In this document: piece by piece, positions 36,553 through 45,979 of the stretch
Position numbering within the stretch: position 1 is the stretch's first letter
Layout of the letters: each line of letters begins with the position of its first letter
DNA from: Rhodoplanes sp. Z2-YC6860
GTDB taxonomy: Bacteria > Pseudomonadota > Alphaproteobacteria > Rhizobiales > Xanthobacteraceae
Direction of reading: 5' to 3'
Length of the DNA: 64,000 nt
NCBI RefSeq assembly: GCF_001579845.1
Contig: NZ_CP007440.1
Span: 7,772,029-7,836,028 of the forward strand
Program-made: the position numbers and the translations under genes
The notes under the pieces: generated by a model
The model's input: the letters and a program-made list of their open reading frames with translations, nothing else
Databases searched by the model: none
What the model was told of the DNA's origin: nothing

Positions 36553-38715
36553 TCAAGCCGCGCGCCTGGTTTTCTGCTCCGCGAGCAGCGCCAGAATTTC
36601 CCGCTGCGGCAGCGCTTTGCTGAACAGAAAGCCCTGCCCCTCGGTGCAGCCTTCGGCTTTCAGATAGGCAAGATCGGTTTCGGTCTCGACGCCCTCCGCC
36701 GTGATCTTGATCCCTAAGCTTTCGCCGAGGCTGACGATCGCCCGCACGATGGCCTGCGAATCCGCATTGGCGCTGATGTCGTGCACGAACGAGCGGTCGA
36801 TCTTGATCTTGTCGAACGGAAAGCTCCGCAGATAACTCAGCGACGAATAGCCGGTGCCGAAGTCGTCCATCGAGATTCGCACACCGAGCGCGCGGAGCGC
36901 ATGCAATGTCGAGGAGACCAGCTCGCTCTTGTCGAGCAGCAACGTCTCGGTGATCTCGAGCTCGAGTCGTGTCGGCGAAAGTCCCGCCTCAGTGAGCGCA
37001 TCGCGCACCGTCTGCAGCAATACGCCGTTCTTGAACTGGATCGGCGACAGATTGACCGCGACGTTAACGCCATCGGGCCAGCGCGCCGCATCGGCGCAGG
37101 CGCGCCGCAGCACGAACAGGCCAAGCTGCGAGATCAAACCGGTTTCCTCGGCGACTGGGATGAATTCTGCCGGCGAGATCATGCCGCGTTCGGGATGCGG
37201 CCAGCGGATCAGCGCCTCGAAGGCGCGGAACTCGCCGCTGTCGAGTCCGACCAACGGCTGGTAGTGCACCTCGAAGCCCCCGGCCTGCAGTGCCGTCCGC
37301 ATGTCGATCTCGAGCCGCCGCCGCGACTGCACGCGTGCATCCATGTCCTGCTCGAAGAAGCAGAACGCGCCCTTGCCTTCGGCCTTGGCGCGATAGAGCG
37401 CCATGTCGGCGTTCTTGAGCAGCCGGTCGGTGTCACAGCCGTCGTCCGGAGCCAGAGCCACGCCCATGCTGGCGCCGACCGTCACGGTGTGGCCGTCGAG
37501 ATCGAACGGCTCGCCGAACAGGGACAATAGCCGCGTCATGAGCTCGCTCACGTCGCCGGGCGTCTCGACATGGGATTGAAGGATGGCAAACTCGTCGCCG
37601 CCGAGCCGCGCGATGGTCTCGCGCTCCGGCAGTTCACGCCGCAGCCGCTCGCCAAGCTGCTGCAACAGCGTATCGCCGAGGGAATGGCCGAGCGTGTCGT
37701 TGACCCATTTGAAATTATCGAGGTCGAGGCAGATCACCGCAAAACCCGAGCCGCCGTGACGCAATCCGGCCAGCATCTCCTCCATGCGCAGCCGCAGCAG
37801 CACGCGGTTGGGCAATGAGGTAAGCGCATCGTGATGCGCCATGAAGGCGATGCGGGCTTCGGCGCGCTTTCGCGCCGTGATGTCGACGGCGGCAATGAGC
37901 GCGGCGCTCTGGCCCTCGTAGGTGAGCTGGCTGAAGAAGATCGCGACATCGATGATCGAGCCGCAAGCCTTGCGATGCTGCCAGGTCCGGCCGGCGCTGT
38001 CCTCGGCGGTTTTGTCGATTGTATCGAGAGCTTGGCAATCGCCCGAGTGGATGGCGCCAAGCTTCATCGCCAGCATCGCTTCGCGGCCGTAACCGTAGTG
38101 CTTCACCGCAGCATCGTTGACGGCGAGGATGCGGAAACCGTCGAGCGCATAGACGAACATCGGCACCGGATTGCCGTCGAACAGAAGGCGGAACGAGGCC
38201 TCGCGCTTCTTCATCTCGGTGATGTCGACGCGCAGGCCGATGACGCCGCCGTCGCCGGTGAGCCGCTCCTCGATCAGGATCGTACGGCCGTCGGACAGAA
38301 GCTGCTCGTGGCGGCCGGTTGGATTGTACAGCCGTTCAACGCGCTCCCTGATCCACGTCTCTTCACGGCCGAGCGCTTCAGGATAGTCGCCGCGCGCAAC
38401 GCCGACCCGCAGCGTGTCCTCGAGCTTGACGCCTGGCTGGAACAGATCGGCGGAGCGCTTGTAGATGTCGGCGTATTGCTGGTTCCAGAGGATGTAGCGG
38501 CCCTCTGAGTCGAGGAACACAACGCCCTCGGGCAGGATATCGATCGCCGCGCGCAACCGGGCATGCGCCAGCCGCGCATTCTCCACCGCGATGGCCGTTT
38601 CAGCCTCGGCCCGCTCAGCGTTGCGACGGGTCGCAAGGCATTGCCGCAACCAGGCAGCGACACCGGCAAGCGTGTTTGCCGCCTTCGAACCACTGGGATG
38701 ATAACGGCCAGACAT
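36553..38715 (-). CDS. PAS-PAS-GGDEF-EAL cyclic-di-GMP protein
   Basis: 720 residues. After a short N-terminal region with a coiled coil come two PAS domains (about 55-165 and 170-285), a GGDEF domain (about 290-455) with intact RLGGDEF near residue 371, and an EAL domain (about 465-710) with EALIRW near 499, then MDDFGTGYSSLSYL, KIDRSFVHDI and AEGVETE, all intact. It could therefore make or degrade cyclic-di-GMP. The RxxD inhibitory site before GGDEF reads PERE, so product inhibition of the cyclase is probably lost. No membrane helix is seen, so it is cytoplasmic. ATG at 38715 is preceded by TTGGGGG; a GTG at 38757 is less likely. Confidence 0.93.
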   Translation of the reverse strand: MSGRYHPSGSKAANTLAGVAAWLRQCLATRRNAERAEAETAIAVENARLAHARLRAAIDILPEGVVFLDSEGRYILWNQQYADIYKRSADLFQPGVKLEDTLRVGVARGDYPEALGREETWIRERVERLYNPTGRHEQLLSDGRTILIEERLTGDGGVIGLRVDITEMKKREASFRLLFDGNPVPMFVYALDGFRILAVNDAAVKHYGYGREAMLAMKLGAIHSGDCQALDTIDKTAEDSAGRTWQHRKACGSIIDVAIFFSQLTYEGQSAALIAAVDITARKRAEARIAFMAHHDALTSLPNRVLLRLRMEEMLAGLRHGGSGFAVICLDLDNFKWVNDTLGHSLGDTLLQQLGERLRRELPERETIARLGGDEFAILQSHVETPGDVSELMTRLLSLFGEPFDLDGHTVTVGASMGVALAPDDGCDTDRLLKNADMALYRAKAEGKGAFCFFEQDMDARVQSRRRLEIDMRTALQAGGFEVHYQPLVGLDSGEFRAFEALIRWPHPERGMISPAEFIPVAEETGLISQLGLFVLRRACADAARWPDGVNVAVNLSPIQFKNGVLLQTVRDALTEAGLSPTRLELEITETLLLDKSELVSSTLHALRALGVRISMDDFGTGYSSLSYLRSFPFDKIKIDRSFVHDISANADSQAIVRAIVSLGESLGIKITAEGVETETDLAYLKAEGCTEGQGFLFSKALPQREILALLAEQKTRRAA

Positions 38716-38898
38716 ACGCGCCCCCAAAGACGCATCGACACCTTCCGTGCCGACCACGCCCCTGGACTATCGGAACTACGGGCGCGCACTTAAGAACTGA
38801 TGACCGCAGAATCTCGAAGCGAAAATCTGGGACAACGACGGTGCCTCAAATTTACTCGGACGTTTTTCGATTGTTGTGAAAGTTCCGTCCGTTATGGC

Positions 38899-38930
38899 GC
38901 GAGCAAAATCAGCTCGCATAAAATGCGAGC
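38899..38930 (-). promoter_or_regulatory. Mutually exclusive stems upstream of the GGDEF-EAL gene
   Basis: GCGAGC (38899-38904), GCTCGCAT (38912-38919) and ATGCGAGC (38923-38930) form two overlapping hairpins that share the middle element, so only one can fold at a time. The site lies about 185-215 bases upstream of the GGDEF-EAL start. A second perfect hairpin, CGTGCAG/CTGCACG at 38987-39003, lies further up, next to the RidA stop. The 332-base gap 38716-39047 contains no gene. Confidence 0.35.
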
Positions 38931-39047
38931 ATCTGCGGCAACGTCAGGATTGACGATTTGCAAACATCGCGCGCAAGGTCATCAGACGTGCAGCTCCTGC
39001 ACGAAATTCCGACAATCTTCGCGATGGTTAAGAAAGCGCGGATACTC

Positions 39048-39440
39048 TCATCCGCCGATGACCGCCACGCCCTGGATCTCGATCAGCATGCCGGGGCGCG
39101 CGAAGTTCGACACCGTGATCAGGGCGCTCGCCGGATAGTTTCCATCCGGGAAGAAATCGCGGCGCATCTCGACGAAGCGGTCGCCGTTGCGCGGATCGTT
39201 GATGAACACCGTCATGGTGACCATGTTGGCGAGGCGCCCGCCGCAGCTCTGCATCGTCTTGTCGATCAGGCTGAAGATGGTGCGCACCTGTGCATCGAAG
39301 TTGCCGGCGATGTCGTTGCCCTGCTCGTCCTGTGTGGCTGTCTGGCCGGCAAGCCAGACGGTCTTGCCGCCCTGGGTGATCACTGCGGGGGAATAGGCCC
39401 GCCGCTTCTGTTGCTCGGACTTTCCCAGGTACTCGGCCAT
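39048..39440 (-). CDS. RidA/YjgF-family protein
   Basis: 130 residues, a single RidA domain. KTVWLAGQTATQDEQGND and VTMTVFINDPRNGDRFVEMRRD are typical, as is IEIQGVAVIGG at the C-terminus. The conserved Arg that binds the carboxylate of enamine substrates in RidA proper is not obvious, suggesting one of the Rid1-7 subgroups rather than the archetypal deaminase. No unusual tail is present, in contrast to the copy at 7990. It is cytoplasmic and stands alone with a clear Met start. Confidence 0.9.
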   Translation of the reverse strand: MAEYLGKSEQQKRRAYSPAVITQGGKTVWLAGQTATQDEQGNDIAGNFDAQVRTIFSLIDKTMQSCGGRLANMVTMTVFINDPRNGDRFVEMRRDFFPDGNYPASALITVSNFARPGMLIEIQGVAVIGG

Positions 39441-39540
39441 CGCGCGTCTCCTTCAATGCACTGCGATCACTTTAGCGCAGCCCGATGCGACCGCGAAACC
39501 ACGCACATGAACTGCGCGGACGTGGAAACGGAAGCGCCGC

Positions 39541-40365
39541 TTATTGCTGTTGAGGCGGCAGCTTGACCGGCTCGGAGCCCGCCGAAGCGAGCGACGGCGG
39601 CTCGGCCGGCCGCGTGGCCAGCGCGCCCATGGTGCCGGGCGGTGCGTCGACCATGCGCTCCATCAGCACTCGGTCGGGCTTTTTCGCGGTTGCCACGACC
39701 GGCGTCGCAGCACTCTGCTTCGGCGCAGCGACGACCGGCAGACTCGCCTTGATCGGCGCCGCAGCGGCGGGCTTCGCGTCCGGAACGGCGACCGGCTTTG
39801 CTTCCGGTTTCGGTTCGGGCGCAGCTTGCAGGTTCAGCGCGGGGGCAGCTTCAGGCTTGCTCTCCGGCGTTCTCTCAGGTTTGGGCGCAAGCTTGGCGAG
39901 GTCCGGCCAGCCCGAATGGGTCACGATGATCGTCGTGTCCGCCTTGCCCCGCGACTGCACCAGCTTGAACAATGTCGCGGCATTCGCGGGAGCAAGCCGC
40001 ACGCAGCCGTGCGACGCGCTGGTGCCGAGCCGCGAAACATATTGTGTGCCGTGAATCGCAATGCCTTTGCTTTCGTCGAAGAAGATCGAATGCGGCATCG
40101 GCGACATGTCGTACTTGTGCGAGAACCACGACTTCTCCAGCCGCTGCGGACGGTAGGTGCCGGCCTTGGGCGCGCCGCCGGTGCCGGTCGAGACCTTCCA
40201 GACGTATTCCTGCTTGCCGTCCACCGTGACGGCCATACGCTGGGCGGCCTTATCGACGGCGATGACGACGTCGGCCCCTGCGGGGCTCGCACAGATGACA
40301 ACGCTGGCAAAGACGCAGCCCGATATCTGGCCCGCCACACCGGCCGCGCCGAAACCGCGACGCAT
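39541..40365 (-). CDS. L,D-transpeptidase (YkuD) with long C-terminal extension
   Basis: 274 residues with an N-terminal signal peptide and the YkuD domain in the first half (about 33-155). The catalytic motif runs from AIHGTQYV to SASHGCVRL, with Cys121 as the nucleophile. It cross-links or modifies peptidoglycan in the periplasm. The second half (about 160-274) is low-complexity Pro/Ala/Lys, a layout less common than an N-terminal extension. GGAGGGA lies ahead of the ATG at 40365. It is divergent from mepA, suggesting coordinated envelope remodelling. Confidence 0.9.
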   Translation of the reverse strand: MRRGFGAAGVAGQISGCVFASVVICASPAGADVVIAVDKAAQRMAVTVDGKQEYVWKVSTGTGGAPKAGTYRPQRLEKSWFSHKYDMSPMPHSIFFDESKGIAIHGTQYVSRLGTSASHGCVRLAPANAATLFKLVQSRGKADTTIIVTHSGWPDLAKLAPKPERTPESKPEAAPALNLQAAPEPKPEAKPVAVPDAKPAAAAPIKASLPVVAAPKQSAATPVVATAKKPDRVLMERMVDAPPGTMGALATRPAEPPSLASAGSEPVKLPPQQQ

Positions 40366-40537
40366 CAGTCCCTCCGACAGCCCCCGATTCGCCCAATCCG
40401 AACGAGAGTTTCGCAACCTTCTGTGACATGTAAAGCGCATACACCCTGGAATAGGTGCATAAAATCGGCTGCGACTTTCACGTCACAGTGAGGGCAGGCA
40501 TAATTGTCGGCCTGTGGGGCGCTGGGTAAATTGGCAC

Positions 40538-41455
40538 ATGTCGAAGCTGGCCACCTTGCTGGCGTGGAGTGCGGCCCTGCTGATCGCAGGATGCGGCCTC
40601 GCCTCCGCGCAAGACCTCGGCACCCTCAATCCCAAGCCGCTGCCGCCGCTCGAACATATCGACGCCAACACGCCGGCCAAGGAGCAGTTCGGCCGCAAGA
40701 CCACGCCTCTGGCCACCACGACGCCGCGCTCGATCGGCTACTACACCCACGGCTGCCTCGCCGGCGGTGAGGCGCTGCCGATCAACGGCCCGACATGGCA
40801 GGTGATGCGGCTGTCGCGCAACCGCAACTGGGGCCATCCGGAGCTCATCAAGGTCATAGAGCGGCTCGCCAACAAGGCACCGTCGATCGGCTGGAGCGGC
40901 TTCCTGATCGGCGACATGGCGCAGCCGCGCGGCGGCCCGATGATCAACGGGCATTGGAGCCATCAGGTCGGGCTCGATGCCGACGCCTGGCTGATGCCGA
41001 TGCCGAACCGTGAGCTTTCGCGCGAGGAGCGCGAGACGATGATGTCGACCAACGTGGTCAACGATCAGTGGACCGACGTCAATCCGAAGATCTGGTCGGA
41101 GAAATACATCGCTCTGTACAAGATGCTCGCCCAGGATCCCGAGGTCGAGCGCGTGCTCGCCAATCCGGCGATCAAGAAGGCGCTATGCCGCGACGTGAAG
41201 GGCGATCGCTCCTGGCTGCACAAGATCCGCCCGGTGCTTGGCCACAACTATCACTTCCACATCCGCATCCGTTGTCCGAAGGACAGCCCGGACTGCAAGG
41301 CGCAGCCCACGACCCCGACCGACGAAGGCTGCGGCAAGGACCTCGACTGGTGGTTCGTCAAGAAGAACCTCGATGTGCCGAAGGGCACGACGTCGAAGCC
41401 GATCCTGATGTCAGCGCTGCCGCCCGCCTGCCGGCAGGTTTTGTCGGGGCAATGA
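40538..41455 (+). CDS. mepA: Penicillin-insensitive murein endopeptidase
   Basis: 305 residues with a signal peptide (MSKLATLLAWSAALLIAGC, where the Cys could also mark a lipoprotein site). It has the M74 peptidase landmarks GHWSHQVGLDADAWLMPMP (metal-binding His and Asp) and HNYHFHIRIRCP. MepA cleaves D-Ala-mDAP cross-links in peptidoglycan in the periplasm. Conserved cysteines CLAGG, CRDVKG and CPKDSPDC suit disulfide bonding. The start at 40538 gives a clean signal peptide; the GTG at 40514 does not. It is divergent from the L,D-transpeptidase. Confidence 0.95.
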   Translation: MSKLATLLAWSAALLIAGCGLASAQDLGTLNPKPLPPLEHIDANTPAKEQFGRKTTPLATTTPRSIGYYTHGCLAGGEALPINGPTWQVMRLSRNRNWGHPELIKVIERLANKAPSIGWSGFLIGDMAQPRGGPMINGHWSHQVGLDADAWLMPMPNRELSREERETMMSTNVVNDQWTDVNPKIWSEKYIALYKMLAQDPEVERVLANPAIKKALCRDVKGDRSWLHKIRPVLGHNYHFHIRIRCPKDSPDCKAQPTTPTDEGCGKDLDWWFVKKNLDVPKGTTSKPILMSALPPACRQVLSGQ

Positions 41456-41479
41456 TACAGCCCGCTCGCTGAGATTCCC

Positions 41480-41518
41480 CCTCATCCCGACCTTCTCCCC
41501 GCACGCTGGAAGAAGGAG
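41480..41518. repeat. Degenerate fragment of a common intergenic repeat
   Basis: CCTCATCCCGACCTTCTCC is followed by CTGGAAGAAGG, which pairs imperfectly with it. It resembles a widespread palindromic element in related genomes whose arms read like CCTTCTCCCCG. It lies between mepA and the GMC gene. Confidence 0.5.
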
Positions 41519-41540
41519 CGCACCACCAATGACGCAGCAT

Positions 41541-43172
41541 TCAGCGCCGCGCGTCCTCGCGAATCATCGTCGCGGCTTTCTCGGCGATCATGATGGTCGG
41601 CGAATTGGTGTTGCCGGACGTGATGGTCGGCATCACCGACGCATCGACCACGCGCAATCGTTCGATGCCGAACACCCGCAAGCGCTCGTCGACCACGGCC
41701 ATCGGATCGCTCGGCAGGCCCATCTTCGCGGTGCCGACCGGATGAAAGATCGTGGTGCCGATGTCGCCTGCGGATTTCGCCAGCGCCGCGTCGTCGCTGT
41801 CCCGCACCTGCTCGCCCGGCAGATATTCGACCGGCTGGAACGCCTTGAGCGCCGGCTGCGAAACGATCTGCCGCGTGACGCGGATCGAGTCGGCGGCGAC
41901 ACGCTTGTCCTCATCGGTCGCAAGATAATTCGGCTGGATCGCCGGCGCGTCGGCCGGATTGGGCGACTTCAGCCGGATGTGGCCGCGGCTGGTCGGATGC
42001 AAATTGGCGACACTCGCGGTGAACGCCGGGAAGCTGTGCAGCGGCTCGCCGAAGCGATCGAGCGAAAGCGGCTGCACGTGATACTGGATGTTGGCGCGTT
42101 CGCGGTTCTTGTCGGAGCGGGTGACGACGCCAAGCTGCGACGGCGCCATGGTCAATGGCCCGCGTCGGCGCAACGCGTAGTCGAGGAAGATCTGCGCGCG
42201 GCCGAACATCGAAGCGTACATTTCGTTCAGCGTCTTCACGCCGGCGACCTTGTAGATCATCCGAAGCTGCAGATGGTCCTGCAGGTTCTCGCCGACTCCG
42301 GCCTTGTCGAGCACCACCGGAATGCCGAAGTCCGAAAGCTGCGCGGCCGGACCTATGCCCGAAAGCAGCATCGCCTGCACCGAGCCGATCGAGCCGGCCG
42401 ACAAGACCACCTCGCCCCGGCAGCGCGCAAGCCTGGTCTCGCCGTTCTGACGGAAGCGCACGCCGTTGGCGCGCTTGCCGTCGAAGGTGACACGCTCGAC
42501 CAGGCAGCCGGTTTCGAGTCGCAGATTTGGCCGCGTCAGCGCCGGTTTCAAAAAGCCGCGTGCCGCCGACCAGCGGCGGCCGAGCTTCTGGTTGACGTGA
42601 TAGGGCGCCGAACCCTCGTTGTCGCCGGTGTTGAAGTCGACGATCTGCCGGATGCCGGCCTGCTCGGCGGCGGTGCGGAACGCGTCGAGCAGATCCCAAC
42701 GCACACGCGGATGCTCGACCCGCCATTCGCCACCGACCGCATGATGCTCCCCCGCGCCGAGGAAATGGTGCTCGTGTTGCTTGAAGACCGGCAGCACGTC
42801 GTTCCAGCCCCAGCCGGTGAGACCGAGCTGCCGCCAATGATCGTAATCGGCGGCCTGGCCGCGCATGTAGATCATGGCGTTGATCGCCGAAGAGCCGCCG
42901 ATCACCTTGCCGCGCGGATAGGCCAGCGCGCGGCCGTTCAGCCCCGGCACCGGCTCGGTCTTGAACATCCAGTCGGAGCGCGGATTGCCGATGGCGAACA
43001 GATAGCCGACCGGGATGTGAAACCAGATCCAGTTGTCGCGGCCGCCGGCTTCGAGCAGCAGCACGCGTTTGCCTGGATCGGCCGACAGGCGATTCGCCAG
43101 CACGCAGCCGGCTGAGCCTGCCCCGATAATGATGTAATCGTATTCGCCGTCCATCGGCGTGGCGTCTGACAT
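41541..43172 (-). CDS. GMC-family FAD oxidoreductase (choline/alcohol dehydrogenase-like)
   Basis: 543 residues with the N-terminal FAD fold DYIIIGAGSAGCVLANRLS and the GMC signatures PRGKVIGGSSAINAMIYMRG and SAGSIGSVQAMLLSGIGP. The C-terminal block includes HPVGTAKMG and the terminal motif with PTITSGNTNSPTIMIAEKAA; the catalytic His/Asn pair corresponds to this region. It probably oxidises an alcohol, but the substrate is unknown and no choline-pathway gene is near. GGAG precedes the ATG at 43172; a long upstream frame is not conserved-like. The 249 bases to the divergent Bug gene hold no gene. Confidence 0.92.
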   Translation of the reverse strand: MSDATPMDGEYDYIIIGAGSAGCVLANRLSADPGKRVLLLEAGGRDNWIWFHIPVGYLFAIGNPRSDWMFKTEPVPGLNGRALAYPRGKVIGGSSAINAMIYMRGQAADYDHWRQLGLTGWGWNDVLPVFKQHEHHFLGAGEHHAVGGEWRVEHPRVRWDLLDAFRTAAEQAGIRQIVDFNTGDNEGSAPYHVNQKLGRRWSAARGFLKPALTRPNLRLETGCLVERVTFDGKRANGVRFRQNGETRLARCRGEVVLSAGSIGSVQAMLLSGIGPAAQLSDFGIPVVLDKAGVGENLQDHLQLRMIYKVAGVKTLNEMYASMFGRAQIFLDYALRRRGPLTMAPSQLGVVTRSDKNRERANIQYHVQPLSLDRFGEPLHSFPAFTASVANLHPTSRGHIRLKSPNPADAPAIQPNYLATDEDKRVAADSIRVTRQIVSQPALKAFQPVEYLPGEQVRDSDDAALAKSAGDIGTTIFHPVGTAKMGLPSDPMAVVDERLRVFGIERLRVVDASVMPTITSGNTNSPTIMIAEKAATMIREDARR

Positions 43173-43421
43173 GGGAGCTCCAACGGATGTCCGCTGAGTG
43201 TGCGGCGGCGAGGGTTGTGAGGCAATCAGTCGTTCGCATAACGACGCGGCAGGCGCCGGGGTCGCGTCAAACCGGGCAAGGCGTGCCGGTTCATGGATTG
43301 GGATGTGGGACGGGAAAAACGCAATTGGCCAAACGCAGCCCATCCACACTGTGACGAAATGCGCCGGGCAAAGCGTCGAATGCGCCGCGTTAAGATGGCG
43401 CGATGGTCTCAGGAGCCTGGC

Positions 43422-44390
43422 ATGGCCTTGTTGTTACGCGTTGGAATCGCGATTGCCGCAATGCTGGTCGCGGCGCCTGTGTCGGCGCAAACCTTCCCCG
43501 ACCGGCCGATCCGGCTGGTTGCACCCTTCCCTGCGGGCGGCCTCGCCGACGTGCTGGCACGCGCCGTCGGCGACGAGATGTCGAAGAGCCTCGGCCAGCC
43601 GGTGATCGTCGAGAACCGGCCAGGCGCCGGCGGCAACACCGGCGCCGATGCCGTGGCAAAGGCCGCGCCCGATGGCACCACGCTCCTGATGTCGTCGGCC
43701 GGCATTCTCACCGCCAATCCGTTTCTCTATCCGAAAATGCCGTTCGACGTCGAAACTGCGTTCGTGCCGGTCTCGAACGTCGCCGACATGTCGATGCTGG
43801 TGGTGACGCGCGCCAACCTCGAGCAGAAATCGCTCCGCGATCTTGTCACCTTTGCCCATGCCCATCCGGGCCAACTCACCTTCGGCTCGGCGGGCATCGG
43901 CACGACCGGTCATCTCGGGCTTGCGATGTTCATGCACGCGGCCGGGATCAAGCTCACGCACGTGCCGTATCGCGGCGCGGCGCCGGCGGTCAACGATCTG
44001 ATCGCAGGCCAGATCGATGGCGTCGTCGACAACCCACCGACCGTGCTGCCGCACATCGCGAGCGGTCGGCTGCGCGCGCTCGCCGTGGCCGCCCGGGAGC
44101 GCTTGCCGCTCCTACCGGATGTGCCGACCGCGGCCGAGGCCGGCGTGGCGCACTACGAGGCATCGTCCTGGTTCGGCATTATGGCACCTGCCGGCACGCC
44201 CGCGCCGATCGTCGAGCGGCTGCACAAGGAGATCGCCGCGGCGGTGCGGACGTCCACGATGCAGCAGCGTTTCGCCAGTTCCGGCGCGCGTCTGCTTGGC
44301 GACACACCGGCCGAGTTCGCGGCGCGGATCAAGACAGAACGCGCGATGTGGGGCGAAGTGATCCGCGCGGCCGGCATCAAGGCCGAGTAA
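43422..44390 (+). CDS. Bug/TctC-family solute-binding protein, orphan copy 2
   Basis: 322 residues with a signal peptide (MALLLRVGIAIAAMLVAAPVSAQ). FPDRPIRLVAPFPAGGLADVLAR and NRPGAGGNTGADAVAKAAPDG are the standard Bug ligand-binding segments. It differs from copy 1 in having the more canonical PFPAGG loop. AGGAG lies six bases before the start. It is convergent with tupA, ten bases apart. No TctAB genes occur near. The ligand is unknown. Confidence 0.9.
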   Translation: MALLLRVGIAIAAMLVAAPVSAQTFPDRPIRLVAPFPAGGLADVLARAVGDEMSKSLGQPVIVENRPGAGGNTGADAVAKAAPDGTTLLMSSAGILTANPFLYPKMPFDVETAFVPVSNVADMSMLVVTRANLEQKSLRDLVTFAHAHPGQLTFGSAGIGTTGHLGLAMFMHAAGIKLTHVPYRGAAPAVNDLIAGQIDGVVDNPPTVLPHIASGRLRALAVAARERLPLLPDVPTAAEAGVAHYEASSWFGIMAPAGTPAPIVERLHKEIAAAVRTSTMQQRFASSGARLLGDTPAEFAARIKTERAMWGEVIRAAGIKAE

Positions 44391-44400
44391 TGCGGTCTCC

Positions 44401-45225
44401 CTACACCCCCGGCTCGGCGGCGTTGGGGTAGAAAAGCTGCTCGCCGTTGATCTTGTAGCCGGCGATGGCGCGCTGGCCTTCGGGCGAGACAAGCCAGTCG
44501 ACGAACCGCTGGCCGAGCTCCTTCTTGACCGTCGGATGCTTGTCCGGATTGACCAGCATGACGCCGTATTGATTGAACATCCGCTTGTCGCCCTCGACCG
44601 CGATGACGAGATCGCCGCGATTCTTGAAGGCGAGCCAGGTGCCGCGGTCCGACAGCACATAGGCGTTCGAGGCCGATGCGGTGTTGAGCGCCGCGCCCAT
44701 GCCCTGGCCGATCGCCTTGTACCAGGGCCCCTTGTCGTGCTCGATGTCGATGCCCGCCGTCTTCCAGAGTGCGAGCTCGGCGATATGCGTACCGCTCCGA
44801 TCGCCGCGCGATATGAACGGCGCCGCCTTGTCCCTGATCGCTTTCAACGCCGTGACGATGTCTTTGCCGCTTTTGATGCCGGCCGGATCGTTCGCAGGTC
44901 CGATCAGGACGAAATCATTGTACATCACCGGGAAGCGCTTCACGCCGAAACCCTCGGCGAGAAACTTCTCCTCGGCGGACTTGGCGTGCACGAACACCAC
45001 GTCGGCGTCACCACGACGCGCGGTGTCGAGCGCCTGGCCGGTGCCCTGCGCCACGACTTTCACGTCGATGCCGGTTTTCTGTTTGAAGATCGGCAGCAGG
45101 TACCCAAACAAGCCGGAGTCCTGCGTCGACGTCGTGGAAGCAACGACGATGGATTGCTCCTGCGCCGTCGCGGGCGACACGACCAGCAGCGCACCCAGCA
45201 CCAGCATCAGACGGCGAGACAGCAT
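44401..45225 (-). CDS. tupA: Tungstate ABC transporter substrate-binding protein
   Basis: 274 residues with a signal peptide. The mature N-terminus VVASTTSTQDSGLFGYLLP carries the TTTS-type motif that defines the TupA oxyanion site; FISRGDRSGTHIAELALWK and SDRGTWLAFKNRGDL complete it. TupA binds tungstate with high affinity over molybdate. It is the last gene of the minus-strand tupB-tupC-tupA operon, 17 bases after tupC. The start at 45225 is chosen since AAGGAGA lies six bases before; the ATG two codons earlier abuts the site. Tungsten enzymes are not visible here. Confidence 0.93.
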   Translation of the reverse strand: MLSRRLMLVLGALLVVSPATAQEQSIVVASTTSTQDSGLFGYLLPIFKQKTGIDVKVVAQGTGQALDTARRGDADVVFVHAKSAEEKFLAEGFGVKRFPVMYNDFVLIGPANDPAGIKSGKDIVTALKAIRDKAAPFISRGDRSGTHIAELALWKTAGIDIEHDKGPWYKAIGQGMGAALNTASASNAYVLSDRGTWLAFKNRGDLVIAVEGDKRMFNQYGVMLVNPDKHPTVKKELGQRFVDWLVSPEGQRAIAGYKINGEQLFYPNAAEPGV

Positions 45226-45242
45226 CGGCATTCTCCTTACAC

Positions 45243-45977
45243 TCACAACAGCAGATCGCCCGCGAGGAATGCCCTCGCCTCGCCGGTCTGCGGCGAACGG
45301 AAAAACGTTTCGGCCGGTCCCGCCTCGACCGCACGGCCGCGATGCAGGAACACCACGTCGCCGGCGAGCCTGCGCGCCTCGCCGAGATCGTGCGTCGCCA
45401 TCACGACTTTCACGCCGCGGGCTGCAACGGCGCGGATGATGTCCTCGATTGCCTTGGTGACAGCGGGATCGAGGCTTGCGGTCGGCTCATCGAGCAACAG
45501 CACCGACGGATCGCGCGCCAGCGCGCGGGCCAGCGCCAGCCGCTGCTGCTCGCCACCGGACAAGCGGCGTGCCGGGCGCGACGCCAGCGCGTCCAGTCCG
45601 ACAAGCGACAGCAGCTCGGCAAGCCGCGCTTCGTGCCGGCCGCTGTCGATATGTGCGGCCTGCAAGGCATAGCGGATGTTGCTCGCGACACTGCGCCGGA
45701 GCATCGCCGGGCGCTGGAACACGATGGCGCGGCGCGCGGGCGAGGCCTCGATAGCGCCATCCCAGGTGATACGGCCCGACGACGGCGGCAGAAGGCCCAT
45801 GACAACACGCAATAATGTGGTCTTGCCCGAGCCGTTCGGGCCGATCAGCACGGTCGGGGCGCCGGGCGCAATCACCAGCGAGATGCGGTCGAGCATTGTC
45901 ACTTGGCCGGTTCCTTGCCCGGCGCACACCGTGACATCGTCCAATCGAATGGGCAGATCGGCCGGCATCGCGCGCAT
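45243..45977 (-). CDS. tupC: Tungstate ABC transporter ATP-binding protein
   Basis: 244 residues. Walker A GPNGSGKTTLL, the signature LSGGEQQRLALARALA, Walker B VLLLDEPTASLD and the switch His in MATHDLGEARRL are present. It powers import through TupB. It starts two bases after the tupB stop and is followed by tupA. Its size is that of the ABC domain alone, normal for this family. Confidence 0.93.
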   Translation of the reverse strand: MRAMPADLPIRLDDVTVCAGQGTGQVTMLDRISLVIAPGAPTVLIGPNGSGKTTLLRVVMGLLPPSSGRITWDGAIEASPARRAIVFQRPAMLRRSVASNIRYALQAAHIDSGRHEARLAELLSLVGLDALASRPARRLSGGEQQRLALARALARDPSVLLLDEPTASLDPAVTKAIEDIIRAVAARGVKVVMATHDLGEARRLAGDVVFLHRGRAVEAGPAETFFRSPQTGEARAFLAGDLLL

Positions 45978-45979
45978 TG

